From: Sinohyriopsis cumingii
Lineage: Eukaryota > Mollusca > Bivalvia > Unionida > Unionidae
DNA length: 64,000 nt
Direction of reading: 5' to 3'
NCBI GenBank assembly: GCA_028554795.2
Contig: CM068830.1
Span: forward strand, 110,931,214-110,995,213
The translations under genes and the position numbers were made by a program. Below are positions 44,329-51,831 of this stretch, piece by piece (the stretch's first letter is position 1; every line of letters begins with the position of its first letter). The notes beneath the pieces were generated by a model. That model was not told the origin of the DNA. It worked only from the letters and a program-made list of their open reading frames with translations, and searched no databases.

Positions 44329-44820
44329 ATAAAAACGTCGTATAGTGTTGTCGGTGTTACGCTGACTGATGGTCAAGTCAAGAAATTACGATCAAAGTCC
44401 GCTAAACAATGCGGAACCACAATAACGTTAAAGCCATCACAGATGACTGGTGGTAATCATAAAATATCATTGACGACACGTCAAATAAAACATTTCAACG
44501 ATGCAATGAGGAATAAAAAGGGTGTTCAAATAACTTTCTCAGCCGCAGCAATTAAAAACATGGAAAAGACCGGTGGGATATTACCGCTGTTAGCTGCGAT
44601 TCCAGCGTTGATTGCTGCGGCGGCCCCAGCGGTGGCTAAGGCGGCAGCGTTAGGAGCCGTTGGTACCGCGGCGGGAATGGCATTGAAGAAGGCAACCGGG
44701 AGAGGCTATAAAAAAAAGAAACGAGGACGATCCGTAGCCGGAAAGGGTCTAAGACTACCGGGAACCCCGTATTCATGGTATTCGGGAAAGGGTCTAAGAC
44801 TACCGGGAACCGTTTATTAA
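44329..44820 (+). CDS. Hydrophobic/basic minor virion protein, element B
   Basis: From the first ATG (44,443) it encodes 125 residues, but coherent in-frame sequence starts at an ATA at 44,329-44,331, so the N-terminus is uncertain. TGGILPLLAAIPALIAAAAPAVAKAAALG is an Ala/Pro-rich membrane-active-like helix. It is followed by a Lys/Arg patch and two copies of GKGLRLPGT. The protein resembles adenovirus pVI/pX-type peptides with a lytic helix and processing sites, and it directly precedes the protease gene. Function inferred. Confidence 0.55.
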   Translation: MKTSYSVVGVTLTDGQVKKLRSKSAKQCGTTITLKPSQMTGGNHKISLTTRQIKHFNDAMRNKKGVQITFSAAAIKNMEKTGGILPLLAAIPALIAAAAPAVAKAAALGAVGTAAGMALKKATGRGYKKKKRGRSVAGKGLRLPGTPYSWYSGKGLRLPGTVY

Positions 44821-44831
44821 CGCAAGAGTCT

Positions 44832-45257
44832 ATGGTTCCGTTATCCAATTTTGATTTAATAGATGCCGCCGACGCGTTAGCGATAAAAAACTTCAGAGGT
44901 GTTTTTATGAGGGATCAATTACCGACAAAACCAAGGAATATTGAAACCGGTATAATTAACCTCGATAAATCCTCCGGAGCGGGAACTCATTGGGTTGCAT
45001 ACGCAATTGATCCGCGTGCGATCGTCTATTTTGATTCATACGGGTTAGCCCCGCCGAACGAGTTCATGCGGTATATCCGGGGGTGTTCAACCCCGGTTTT
45101 TTATTCCACGCTGCCAACACAGCAATTAAGTGACCCACCGATATGTGGCCGTGAGGTATTAAACGTACTCGCGGAGATTTCATCATCGCGGAAACCACCT
45201 CATGTGGTTGTAAACGAATACACTAGTGGGAAATTTAGAGACAATTACATTAGATAA
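44832..45257 (+). CDS. Adenain-type cysteine protease, element B
   Basis: 141 residues from MVPLSNFDL. The catalytic layout of the adenovirus protease family is visible: His in GAGTHWVAYA, Asp in IVYFDSYG, and Cys in PPICGREVL, with a Gln a few residues before it. Such enzymes mature capsid proteins. The length is short compared with adenain but normal for Mavericks and virophages. It ends two bases before the fibre-like gene start. No such gene is found in element A. Confidence 0.85.
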   Translation: MVPLSNFDLIDAADALAIKNFRGVFMRDQLPTKPRNIETGIINLDKSSGAGTHWVAYAIDPRAIVYFDSYGLAPPNEFMRYIRGCSTPVFYSTLPTQQLSDPPICGREVLNVLAEISSSRKPPHVVVNEYTSGKFRDNYIR

Positions 45258-45259
45258 CA

Positions 45260-46906
45260 ATGATTGATATCTGGGGACGACCTATTTCGGCGCTGAAAGA
45301 ACCCACAACGTCCGCCACCGATGACATAAAAAAACTAATCGAGGATGAAATCGCTGATACGTTAAATCTAACCAGTGTTGACCCGGGCGAAATAGTTGTA
45401 TTTCAAGACCGCCAGGGTAAATTGAAATCCAGTAATGTGTCACTCGACGACATTTTAACACGACAGCGTGATACTGCCGAGAACACTATCGCGTTGTATA
45501 CCAGCGACGGACGACTCAAACCGGGTGAACATCTATCGATGATAACGGATAGGGTAACATTAATCCAAAACGGCCTTAGAAGGTTAGATAGATTGGTGAC
45601 CGAACTTGACACGCAGGTGAATAAATTCGCCGAGGTGGAAAAATCTGTCACAGATATGCAATTCACCACCACGAACTTCTTTGGGGCTACGCCGGTGACA
45701 AAACCGAATATTGCAACAATAAAATTGGCAATCGACGCGGCAGAGGATTTGCGAACCGAGTACAATACTCAAGTAACCCGGTTTAATGCGTTACAAAAAA
45801 ATAGTAACACACTCACCGGCATCATGAATAAATTCTTTGGAACCCCATCTTCTCCTGTTATGACCCTCGCCGAGATTAAAGCGGCTATCGACAACCAAAA
45901 ACCCAGTAATGACGCCGTTGTTAAGTTTTTTGGAGCCTCACTTGCGGTTGATATGACCCTCACTAGGATTAAAGCGGCAACTGATTATCAAAAGACATTT
46001 AAGGTCAGCGAGCTCGTATCCACGTTTTTTAAGGATACTAAACGTACCGATATAAATGCTACAATAGACCCGGGGTTAGTCAGAAATAGATATAATGACA
46101 TCAACGAGCATATTGATTATCAAACGCGCCTTAAGGTCAATGAGCTTATACCGGCTTTCTTTGGAGACCCACCTGTGGCCAACCCAACCCTCGCTGGAAT
46201 TAAAAAATTCATGGATAAACAAAAAAACCCTAGCGACGTCGTTGATAAATTCTTCGAGAATATCAATATAGCCAACGATATAGCCGAGAGACTTCTTGAC
46301 ATCATCCTGTATATACACGGCCAACAGAGCCTTGAGGTCAATGAGCATATTCGTTATCAAAAGCGCGCTAGGGTCAATGAGCTTAACACAGAGTTTTTTG
46401 GATCCCCCCCCCCGGGTATAACTAAACCGACCCTCTCCGAGATTAAAGCATTTATGGGTAAACAAAAAACCCCTAGCGACGTCGTTGATAAATTCTTTGG
46501 AAACACAACCCTCGCTGGAATTAAAACGTTTTCTGACATCAACCAACGGCTCTCATACTTAAAACTTGCACATAGACTCCCCGAACATATTAAAGATATC
46601 GTCTATGTTGTTGACAGTGGTGTTCTAGATTGGATAAGGGGCGCTAATATTAATATTACCATAAATACCAATGGGATCGCAGGTATCTACAGACTATCGT
46701 GGACTGCTAGGGAACAATTTAATATACTTGGAGTGGGAAGAGAGTTTACCACCTCCGCCGCGATATTAATATTTGCCTATGCACCTTACATACACGTTAT
46801 TACGTTCGTAGCGGTTAGAGATATCGTAATTAGAGCAAAGATCGCATGGTGTTTAGAATTCGTATCGCATCTTAGAAGAGAGGAGCTCGAATCAGGTTTT
46901 GATTAA
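45260..46906 (+). CDS. Repeat-rich fibre/spike-like protein, element B
   Basis: 548 residues, intact. The N-terminal 100 residues are conserved-looking. The middle (about 130-420) consists of about seven imperfect repeats built on FFGxPxxxxPTLAxIKxxxDxQK and VVDKFFG. The C-terminus (about 430-548) is a beta-rich non-repeated domain with INITINTNGIAGIYRLSW. A repeated shaft plus terminal head is the plan of viral fibres or spikes. I infer a host-attachment role from layout only. Confidence 0.6.
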   Translation: MIDIWGRPISALKEPTTSATDDIKKLIEDEIADTLNLTSVDPGEIVVFQDRQGKLKSSNVSLDDILTRQRDTAENTIALYTSDGRLKPGEHLSMITDRVTLIQNGLRRLDRLVTELDTQVNKFAEVEKSVTDMQFTTTNFFGATPVTKPNIATIKLAIDAAEDLRTEYNTQVTRFNALQKNSNTLTGIMNKFFGTPSSPVMTLAEIKAAIDNQKPSNDAVVKFFGASLAVDMTLTRIKAATDYQKTFKVSELVSTFFKDTKRTDINATIDPGLVRNRYNDINEHIDYQTRLKVNELIPAFFGDPPVANPTLAGIKKFMDKQKNPSDVVDKFFENINIANDIAERLLDIILYIHGQQSLEVNEHIRYQKRARVNELNTEFFGSPPPGITKPTLSEIKAFMGKQKTPSDVVDKFFGNTTLAGIKTFSDINQRLSYLKLAHRLPEHIKDIVYVVDSGVLDWIRGANINITINTNGIAGIYRLSWTAREQFNILGVGREFTTSAAILIFAYAPYIHVITFVAVRDIVIRAKIAWCLEFVSHLRREELESGFD

Positions 46907-46913
46907 TTTAACA

Positions 46914-47582
46914 ATGACATATTTGATAATGAATTCCCCGTCGCACTACCGATACGATACTGTGCGGGTATACGCCGCGGATCTAAAAACACGCTTGCAA
47001 CAATACGATAGAAAAATAAAAAAATACCATCGAAGGGTAACCGCGATTGACGTCACCGTGTATTCGGTGTCCGGTGTGATGGCCTGAGCCGGCATTATAC
47101 TATCGTCGGTTACAATGATTGCTCCGATTGCAATTCCAATTGCGATTTCCGCGGCGACAACAGTTGCCGGGGTTGCAACCGCGATTACTAAAAAACTATC
47201 ATCGTGTTCTCAGAAAAAATTCCGTGATTATACAATAAAACATCAAATAGTATTTAACGCGTACTCGAAATTATCCGAGCTGATCTCAAACGCGATTGAT
47301 GACTCGCATATATCCGACGTTGAATTCTCCACGATGACGCAATTGTATAACTCCGCAGTGTCAAAATTAGAAATTGAAAACAAAATACCTGATAACAATA
47401 ATGTCGCTGAACCCCGAAGGGTTTCAATTACTTCAACGGATCGCGGAGAACACCACTCCGGTACAAACAAGTATGATATCGATAACATCAACGAAACCAG
47501 AATTCAGTGTGAACTTCCCATCATCGGTTCCAGTGAAGGAAATATCCCTGGCAAAATTGCGAATATATCACAGTTGGCCTAA
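46914..47582 (+). pseudogene. Membrane-active protein with one in-frame stop, element B
   Basis: The two open parts (to 47,087 and from 47,088) are in the same frame, split by a TGA at 47,085-47,087. The N-terminus is basic (KTRLQQYDRKIKKYHRR). A long hydrophobic region (MIAPIAIPIAISAATTVAGVA) follows, then a helical domain with SKLSELISNAIDDSHISDVEF. It may be a capsid-associated membrane-interacting protein. The 3' end overlaps the start of the penton-like gene, whose promoter-like box lies within it. Confidence 0.55.
47372..47400 (+). promoter_or_regulatory. AATTGAAAACA box before the penton-like gene
   Basis: AATTGAAAACAAA begins 29 nt before the ATG at 47,401 and AACAATA adjoins it. It lies inside the coding part of the preceding gene, so the match is not simply intergenic AT-richness. 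Confidence 0.55.
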
Positions 47583-48719
47583 TATCCGAGCGGATGCATT
47601 TAACGGACAACAATCTAACAACTCGCTGGTTTTTGCATGGACAAATAAACCCGATAGGACCCCAGACTGGAAAACTGTTTCAATACCAACTGGTCATACC
47701 AAATAGAACAAATCAATAAAGAATTTCAACGCAGGATAAAATCGATTACCACAAAGGAATCAAAAATAGCTATTACGGTTCATGAACCGACGTTATCGTC
47801 GACGATTGAAATAAGCACACCGGGGTATATGGTTGATATTTATAACAGTTCAATAAGAACCATACTAGGATGGCCTGAGAATCCACCTCATGGAATCACC
47901 GCAGACTTGCACACGAATGCGCAATCGTATCATGAGATTAACCCCGGGTATCGAGATGATTTGTCTATTATAAAAAACACGTTATTACCCAGTAGGTTTA
48001 TATTTCAAGACAGGAATACCATGGAATGGTATTTTCCGTATAAGGAAACTCCTGAATCGTCCGCCACGGTCACAGTTAATTTAAATGATATCACTGGTGC
48101 TTTTACCGAGATTAATCGTAATTACCAATCACAACTAGAACAGCTACGGAAAACAAAAACACGAAAACACGTTGAGGTGTTAAATCAACTTATATCAGAC
48201 ATGGAATATATCAATGAACGAATCGTTAAAACAATATCTGCTAACAGCGATGATAATAAACAAAAATTCCTAACCGAGTATAATATCACAGAAGCCGATT
48301 TACCCGATGTCAAGTTTCCAAAATACAACGCGCCAGAACTAAGAAAATCTCTTAATGATTTTCTCGGCCCATCAACTATCCTCAGACACGATAACGGAGA
48401 GGGTGGTAGGCATATTGCTCCATACAACGTAAATATTACATCGGTAATAGCAATCAATCTAGTGTGTGATGTTATCGAAGGGAGTTATCAGGTGAATACC
48501 AAGCAATCAAATCAGGCTGAACAGGGGTATATCCTTTATTCATTTTAACCAACAGCCCCTCCGGGATTTTTAATTATTGAGAGTCCGATTAATCCGGTCT
48601 ATATGCGATGCCATAATCGGTTTTTAACGAGAATTAATTTCAGACTTACCGATCAGTCAAATAACCTAATTGATCTACAAGAGGAGGAGTTAGTGATCAC
48701 TCTGTTTGTAAGATCATGA
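47401..48719 (+). pseudogene. Penton-like minor capsid protein, element B, one frame change and one in-frame stop
   Basis: The open N-terminus (to 47,706; VNFPSSVPVKEISLAKLRIYHSW) has the opening typical of Polinton-like minor capsid proteins. The sense passes to another frame near 47,690 and runs through 47,829-48,548. An in-frame TAA stands at 48,546-48,548, after which the same frame is open to a TGA at 48,717-48,719. That stop overlaps AGCAGCAGGAGGGG, the motif that also overlaps the ATPase stop in element C. The C-terminal part has a strand-rich end LVITLFVRS. Confidence 0.6.
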
Positions 48720-48732
48720 GCAGCAGGAGGGG

Positions 48733-49152
48733 TGCGGCGGTGACATGGACTTTAATGTTTTTCGAAACTTTTTTAGTCATGCTCAGTCGACCCCACATGG
48801 ATTTGTAACGATAAATTTACATGATCCTCGGACACGATATCGTATCGGACTTGACCAAATATTCGGTTAAATTGTAAATAATTTCCATTGTAACTCCTAG
48901 CAGCAGAGGGGGCAATGACAACCACGTATTCGTCGCGCTTTTTTTACCGGACACTGACGACGCTGGATCGAAAATGCAGAAAGTATATTAAACTAAATGA
49001 CGTTCCGGACAATTGTCCATTTGCCGCCCCCCGTGGACGTCGTCGTTTTTCTTTTACCAGGCGCTGACGACGCTGGATCCGCTGAGTGCAGAAAGTATCA
49101 ATTAAACCAAATGACGATTCAGCCAATTGTCCGATTCGCCCCCTCTGCTGCT
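48733..49152. repeat. Element B right terminal inverted repeat
   Basis: The inverse of 33,713-34,131. It starts inside a copy of the ATPase 3' coding end (stop TAA at 48,868-48,870) and ends with GCCCCCTCTGCTGCT. It includes the inner inverted 15-mer at 48,899-48,913. Confidence 0.9.
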
Positions 49153-49157
49153 CGATT
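49153..49157. repeat. Target duplication of element B, right (CGATT)
   Basis: Matches 33,708-33,712. Confidence 0.8.
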
Positions 49158-49186
49158 CTGAGATCTTGGGACTTCCAAGGGCCTTT

Positions 49187-49573
49187 TTATCTTGCTCCCA
49201 CCAGTCCTCCCAACATGGTTCCCAAGACTCCTTTCAGTAAGGGGCCTAACAAGAGAGGCAAAATGCCTCCACGTTGGACCAACATCTTCTTTTTTTGACG
49301 AATGGGAATTTTCTTTTGAACCATTTGGCGAAGAACGTGACGATGTTTGCCTAAGCATTGTTTCTGGTGTTTGGACAAAGGGATCGTGCCTTTCAAAACG
49401 TTCAAACAACATTCGCACACGGTATCGATGACCTCTTTGGAGGCTGTTTGAATGAGTTTTTTTCGTAGGGGTGGAGAAGCTTTGGACAGGACAGATAACA
49501 TGTCCCCATGTTTGGCTAAACGTGGTGGCAGTCCTTTCCTTTTCTTTCCTTGGGGTTTTCTGGAGGGTGACAT
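49187..49573 (-). CDS. Conserved Maverick protein (helical, ends in a GG hydrophobic tail)
   Basis: 128 residues from MSPSRK (49,573); an upstream Met at 49,654 would overlap the preceding gene. The helical middle reads ASPPLRKKLIQTASKEVIDTVCECCLNVLKG. A basic run and LVQRGGILPLLLGPLLKGVLGTMLGG follow as a hydrophobic tail. Proteins like this are common in animal Mavericks next to the capsid genes; the function is not known. It lies between the Lys/Pro-rich protein gene and the B insertion point. Confidence 0.65.
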   Translation of the reverse strand: MSPSRKPQGKKRKGLPPRLAKHGDMLSVLSKASPPLRKKLIQTASKEVIDTVCECCLNVLKGTIPLSKHQKQCLGKHRHVLRQMVQKKIPIRQKKKMLVQRGGILPLLLGPLLKGVLGTMLGGLVGAR

Positions 49574-49632
49574 CTTTGAGTCTTCAGGAGCACCAAAAAA
49601 ACACTGATACCCTACTCGGTCACAGGCCTTTT

Positions 49633-50586
49633 TTATACTGGAATGCGTCGCCACTGATTGTCTTCACATCGTATCAGTTTGAGGACAGGCATAACACGTC
49701 GTGCAGTGGTACGCAACGGACTAAATCGAGCCAGTTCTTGCTTGGACAAATCCAGTAAACTTTGTAACATGCCCGATCTTTCATGGACTTTGATTTTGGG
49801 AGAAGGTACTTTGTGAGCAGCAGCCACTGCCACTAAATTGGAGGGTCCTGCCACTGGGGAAGTTCTTTTGGGGGTCATCAACGGAGAAGTTCTTGGCGTG
49901 ATCAACGTCTCCAAGTACTCTTCAGTTCCTGGTGTCATCAACGGAGAAGTGGACAAACGTGAGGATGCCGGAGACGCAGTGACTGCCGTGGCAGATCGTG
50001 GTTTGCGAGTGTAAGGTTGCGTCCTGGCCGAAGTGCCTCTCTTGCGACTAGTTTTCTTCTGTGGACTTTTCTTTTTCTGGGGACTTTTTCCCTGTTTCTT
50101 TTTCTGGGGGCTTCTTTTCTTTTTCCGGGGTGGTGGTGTCTGGTCAGAGGAGGGTCCTGCCACTGGAGAAGTTCTCCTTGGGGACCTGGTCTTTTTCTTC
50201 TTGGGGCTTCGTTGGACTTTTGTCTTGGGGATAACTTTGGGGGCATTAGGATCCCATCTTAAGAGAGAGCGAATGATGACCCCTCCTAGAGTACCGCTCC
50301 CTCCAGGTTTCAAAATGATTTGTTTTTTGGTTTGAGTGTCGATGCCGGGATCAGCCAGTTGGACCAAAGCGACTTTGTTTCGATCGAAAAAGCGTTTGGT
50401 TTGATGAGGAATCTGAATGATTCCTTGGAGTAGATGACGTGCCGTCACCGTGAACCATCGTAAGACTTCTTTGAGACTAGCTTCTAAGACACGAGCTCGT
50501 GTTTGTGGATCTTTTTCTCGACTGATGCCATACAAGGCACGAATCAATTTGACGGGAAGATGCGACTGAAGGGACGTCATGTTCAC
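49633..50586 (-). CDS. Lys/Ser/Pro-rich basic protein of element A
   Basis: 317 residues. The N-terminal 110 residues (LIRALYGISREKDPQTRARVLEAS ... KQIILKPGGSGTLGGVIIRSLL) parallel the helical plus GG-tail plan of its downstream neighbour. A long basic low-complexity insert (SPQKKK, RTSPVAGPS repeated) and a short ordered C-terminus follow. It looks like a histone- or core-like DNA-binding virion protein; the function is inferred. Proline-directed SP sites are abundant. Confidence 0.6.
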   Translation of the reverse strand: MNMTSLQSHLPVKLIRALYGISREKDPQTRARVLEASLKEVLRWFTVTARHLLQGIIQIPHQTKRFFDRNKVALVQLADPGIDTQTKKQIILKPGGSGTLGGVIIRSLLRWDPNAPKVIPKTKVQRSPKKKKTRSPRRTSPVAGPSSDQTPPPRKKKRSPQKKKQGKSPQKKKSPQKKTSRKRGTSARTQPYTRKPRSATAVTASPASSRLSTSPLMTPGTEEYLETLITPRTSPLMTPKRTSPVAGPSNLVAVAAAHKVPSPKIKVHERSGMLQSLLDLSKQELARFSPLRTTARRVMPVLKLIRCEDNQWRRIPV

Positions 50587-50620
50587 ACTGTGTGAGACAG
50601 ACGAAAAGGATCTGAGGTTT

Positions 50621-51376
50621 TTATAGATTTTTTGATGGGGAGTGAAATGAAGTCGAGGACGGAGACGTGTACAGGACAGGCCCTCCGTCTTGGCACCAGT
50701 GGTGAAACAAGTGGGTACGAAATCGCAAATCCTCGGGAGTCGTAGGTTTCAAATCGACGAGTAAATAGGCGTGTGGCGTTTGAGTGGCATCGTCGTACGC
50801 CTGAGTCAGCCAAGGCGTTCCTAACTGTTTGGCTAAGACTTGCACTTGCGATTTATCTCGAGGGCTTTTAAACAAGACCACGTAATGCGCATTGAGACTG
50901 ATGGTGCGATGGGCTTTACTTTGTTGAAACAAATTTTGGGTGATGTAAACGACACTGGCATTACGGTGATGCCCTTTGCGCGTAAGCCACAGTTTAATTT
51001 CTTCTTCGTCTTCTCCTAACATGTCGTCGAAAATGACCAAATGGGTTTGACGGGAGTCAGAGACGATACCGTCGTCTTCTTTAGGAATGCCTTCCACAAA
51101 CACGATGGAATCGCCTTGACTTTCTCGCAAGAGGCTGTACGCCGATTGCCACTCTTTGTAACACCACACGATCCGTTGAGGTGGCCGATCGATCAAATGA
51201 TGTTTATGTTCGATCAAACGTTTGACGAATTCGGTTTTGCCTGAACCGCTAGGTCCAGCAATGAGCATGTTAAAGGGATGGCAAAGATACAAAGCCTCCC
51301 AACTGGCACGATCTAAGTGTTCGTGGATGACTTTGACAGTAGAGGAAGAGGGAGCAGAGACAGCAGAGGTAGCCAT
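50621..51376 (-). CDS. FtsK/A32-type packaging ATPase, element A
   Basis: 251 residues from MATSAV (51,376). Walker A GPSGSGKTE follows FNMLIA. Walker B is HLVIFDDML. The ITQ-type sensor VVYITQNLFQQSK and an Arg-rich region complete the HerA/A32 plan. It would drive DNA into the capsid. It belongs to the minus-strand morphogenesis string. It is only distantly similar to the ATPases of elements B and C, in line with two separate virus lineages. Confidence 0.88.
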   Translation of the reverse strand: MATSAVSAPSSSTVKVIHEHLDRASWEALYLCHPFNMLIAGPSGSGKTEFVKRLIEHKHHLIDRPPQRIVWCYKEWQSAYSLLRESQGDSIVFVEGIPKEDDGIVSDSRQTHLVIFDDMLGEDEEEIKLWLTRKGHHRNASVVYITQNLFQQSKAHRTISLNAHYVVLFKSPRDKSQVQVLAKQLGTPWLTQAYDDATQTPHAYLLVDLKPTTPEDLRFRTHLFHHWCQDGGPVLYTSPSSTSFHSPSKNL

Positions 51377-51444
51377 TGTGTGAGAAATGTCACTTGTGAC
51401 ACGAAAACAAACAAGACAAGAGTTTATATACTTTTTCAGAACAC

Positions 51445-51450
51445 GTTTAT
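51445..51450 (-). promoter_or_regulatory. Poly(A) signal for the PolB unit
   Basis: AATAAA on the minus strand, just after the stop of the 51,459 gene and before the ATPase start at 51,376. It separates the PolB unit from the morphogenesis unit. Confidence 0.5.
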
Positions 51451-51458
51451 TGAATGTT

Positions 51459-51827
51459 TCAAACATGAATACGAAAGACAAAAATACATAAAAGCCAAAG
51501 GCTTAAGTACAAGAATAAAAGGCACATAATAACCATGAACGTGGAATAAACACAAGTGTCTGTACAACATGATTTGGGTAAAGTTCTAACCAGTTCTATA
51601 GTAGGGGGTAAGGTCACACAAGTGTCCTCCCGAAAGGGTCTTTCAGGCCTGTCCACGACAGTCCCGTCCTGGGTGACGGGTTCTTCTGGCACCGTCACTA
51701 ACACGGGTTGAAAAGTAACTTTTTTCCGTGAATAACTCTCGTGCAAACTGGGCCACCTCTTGGGTCCAAGCCAAACCAATCTGGTTTCTTCTTCGTCAAC
51801 GACATGGTAAGTTACTTCAATGAACAA
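51459..51827 (-). CDS. Small tail-anchored-type membrane protein, element A
   Basis: 122 residues. A hydrophilic N-terminus (YHVVDEEETRLVWLGPKRWPS) is followed by a Pro/Thr-rich region and one C-terminal hydrophobic helix (FMVIMCLLFLYLSLWLLCIFVF). It starts 4 bp after the PolB stop. Topology and function are unknown. Confidence 0.55.
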   Translation of the reverse strand: MFIEVTYHVVDEEETRLVWLGPKRWPSLHESYSRKKVTFQPVLVTVPEEPVTQDGTVVDRPERPFREDTCVTLPPTIELVRTLPKSCCTDTCVYSTFMVIMCLLFLYLSLWLLCIFVFRIHV

Positions 51828-51831
51828 TGAA

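Larger units (their letters stand above)
33713..49152. mobile_element. Element B: PLA2/Rep-helicase virus-like element nested in element A
   Basis: 15,440 bp bounded by 419-bp inverted repeats starting AGCAGCAGAGGGGGC and flanked by CGATT duplications. It interrupts element A between the Pro-rich gene and the 49,187 gene. It carries a full morphogenesis set (double jelly-roll capsid, penton-like protein, packaging ATPase, adenain-type protease) plus an integrase and a large polymerase-like/SF1-helicase/HNH protein instead of a classical Maverick PolB. The gene content fits the wide Polinton-like virus group, but not the standard Maverick layout. Confidence 0.9.

Noticed and set aside
49938..50335. 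Other-frame readings over the Lys/Pro-rich gene
   Set aside because: Shadows of the low-complexity coding sequence at 49,633-50,586.
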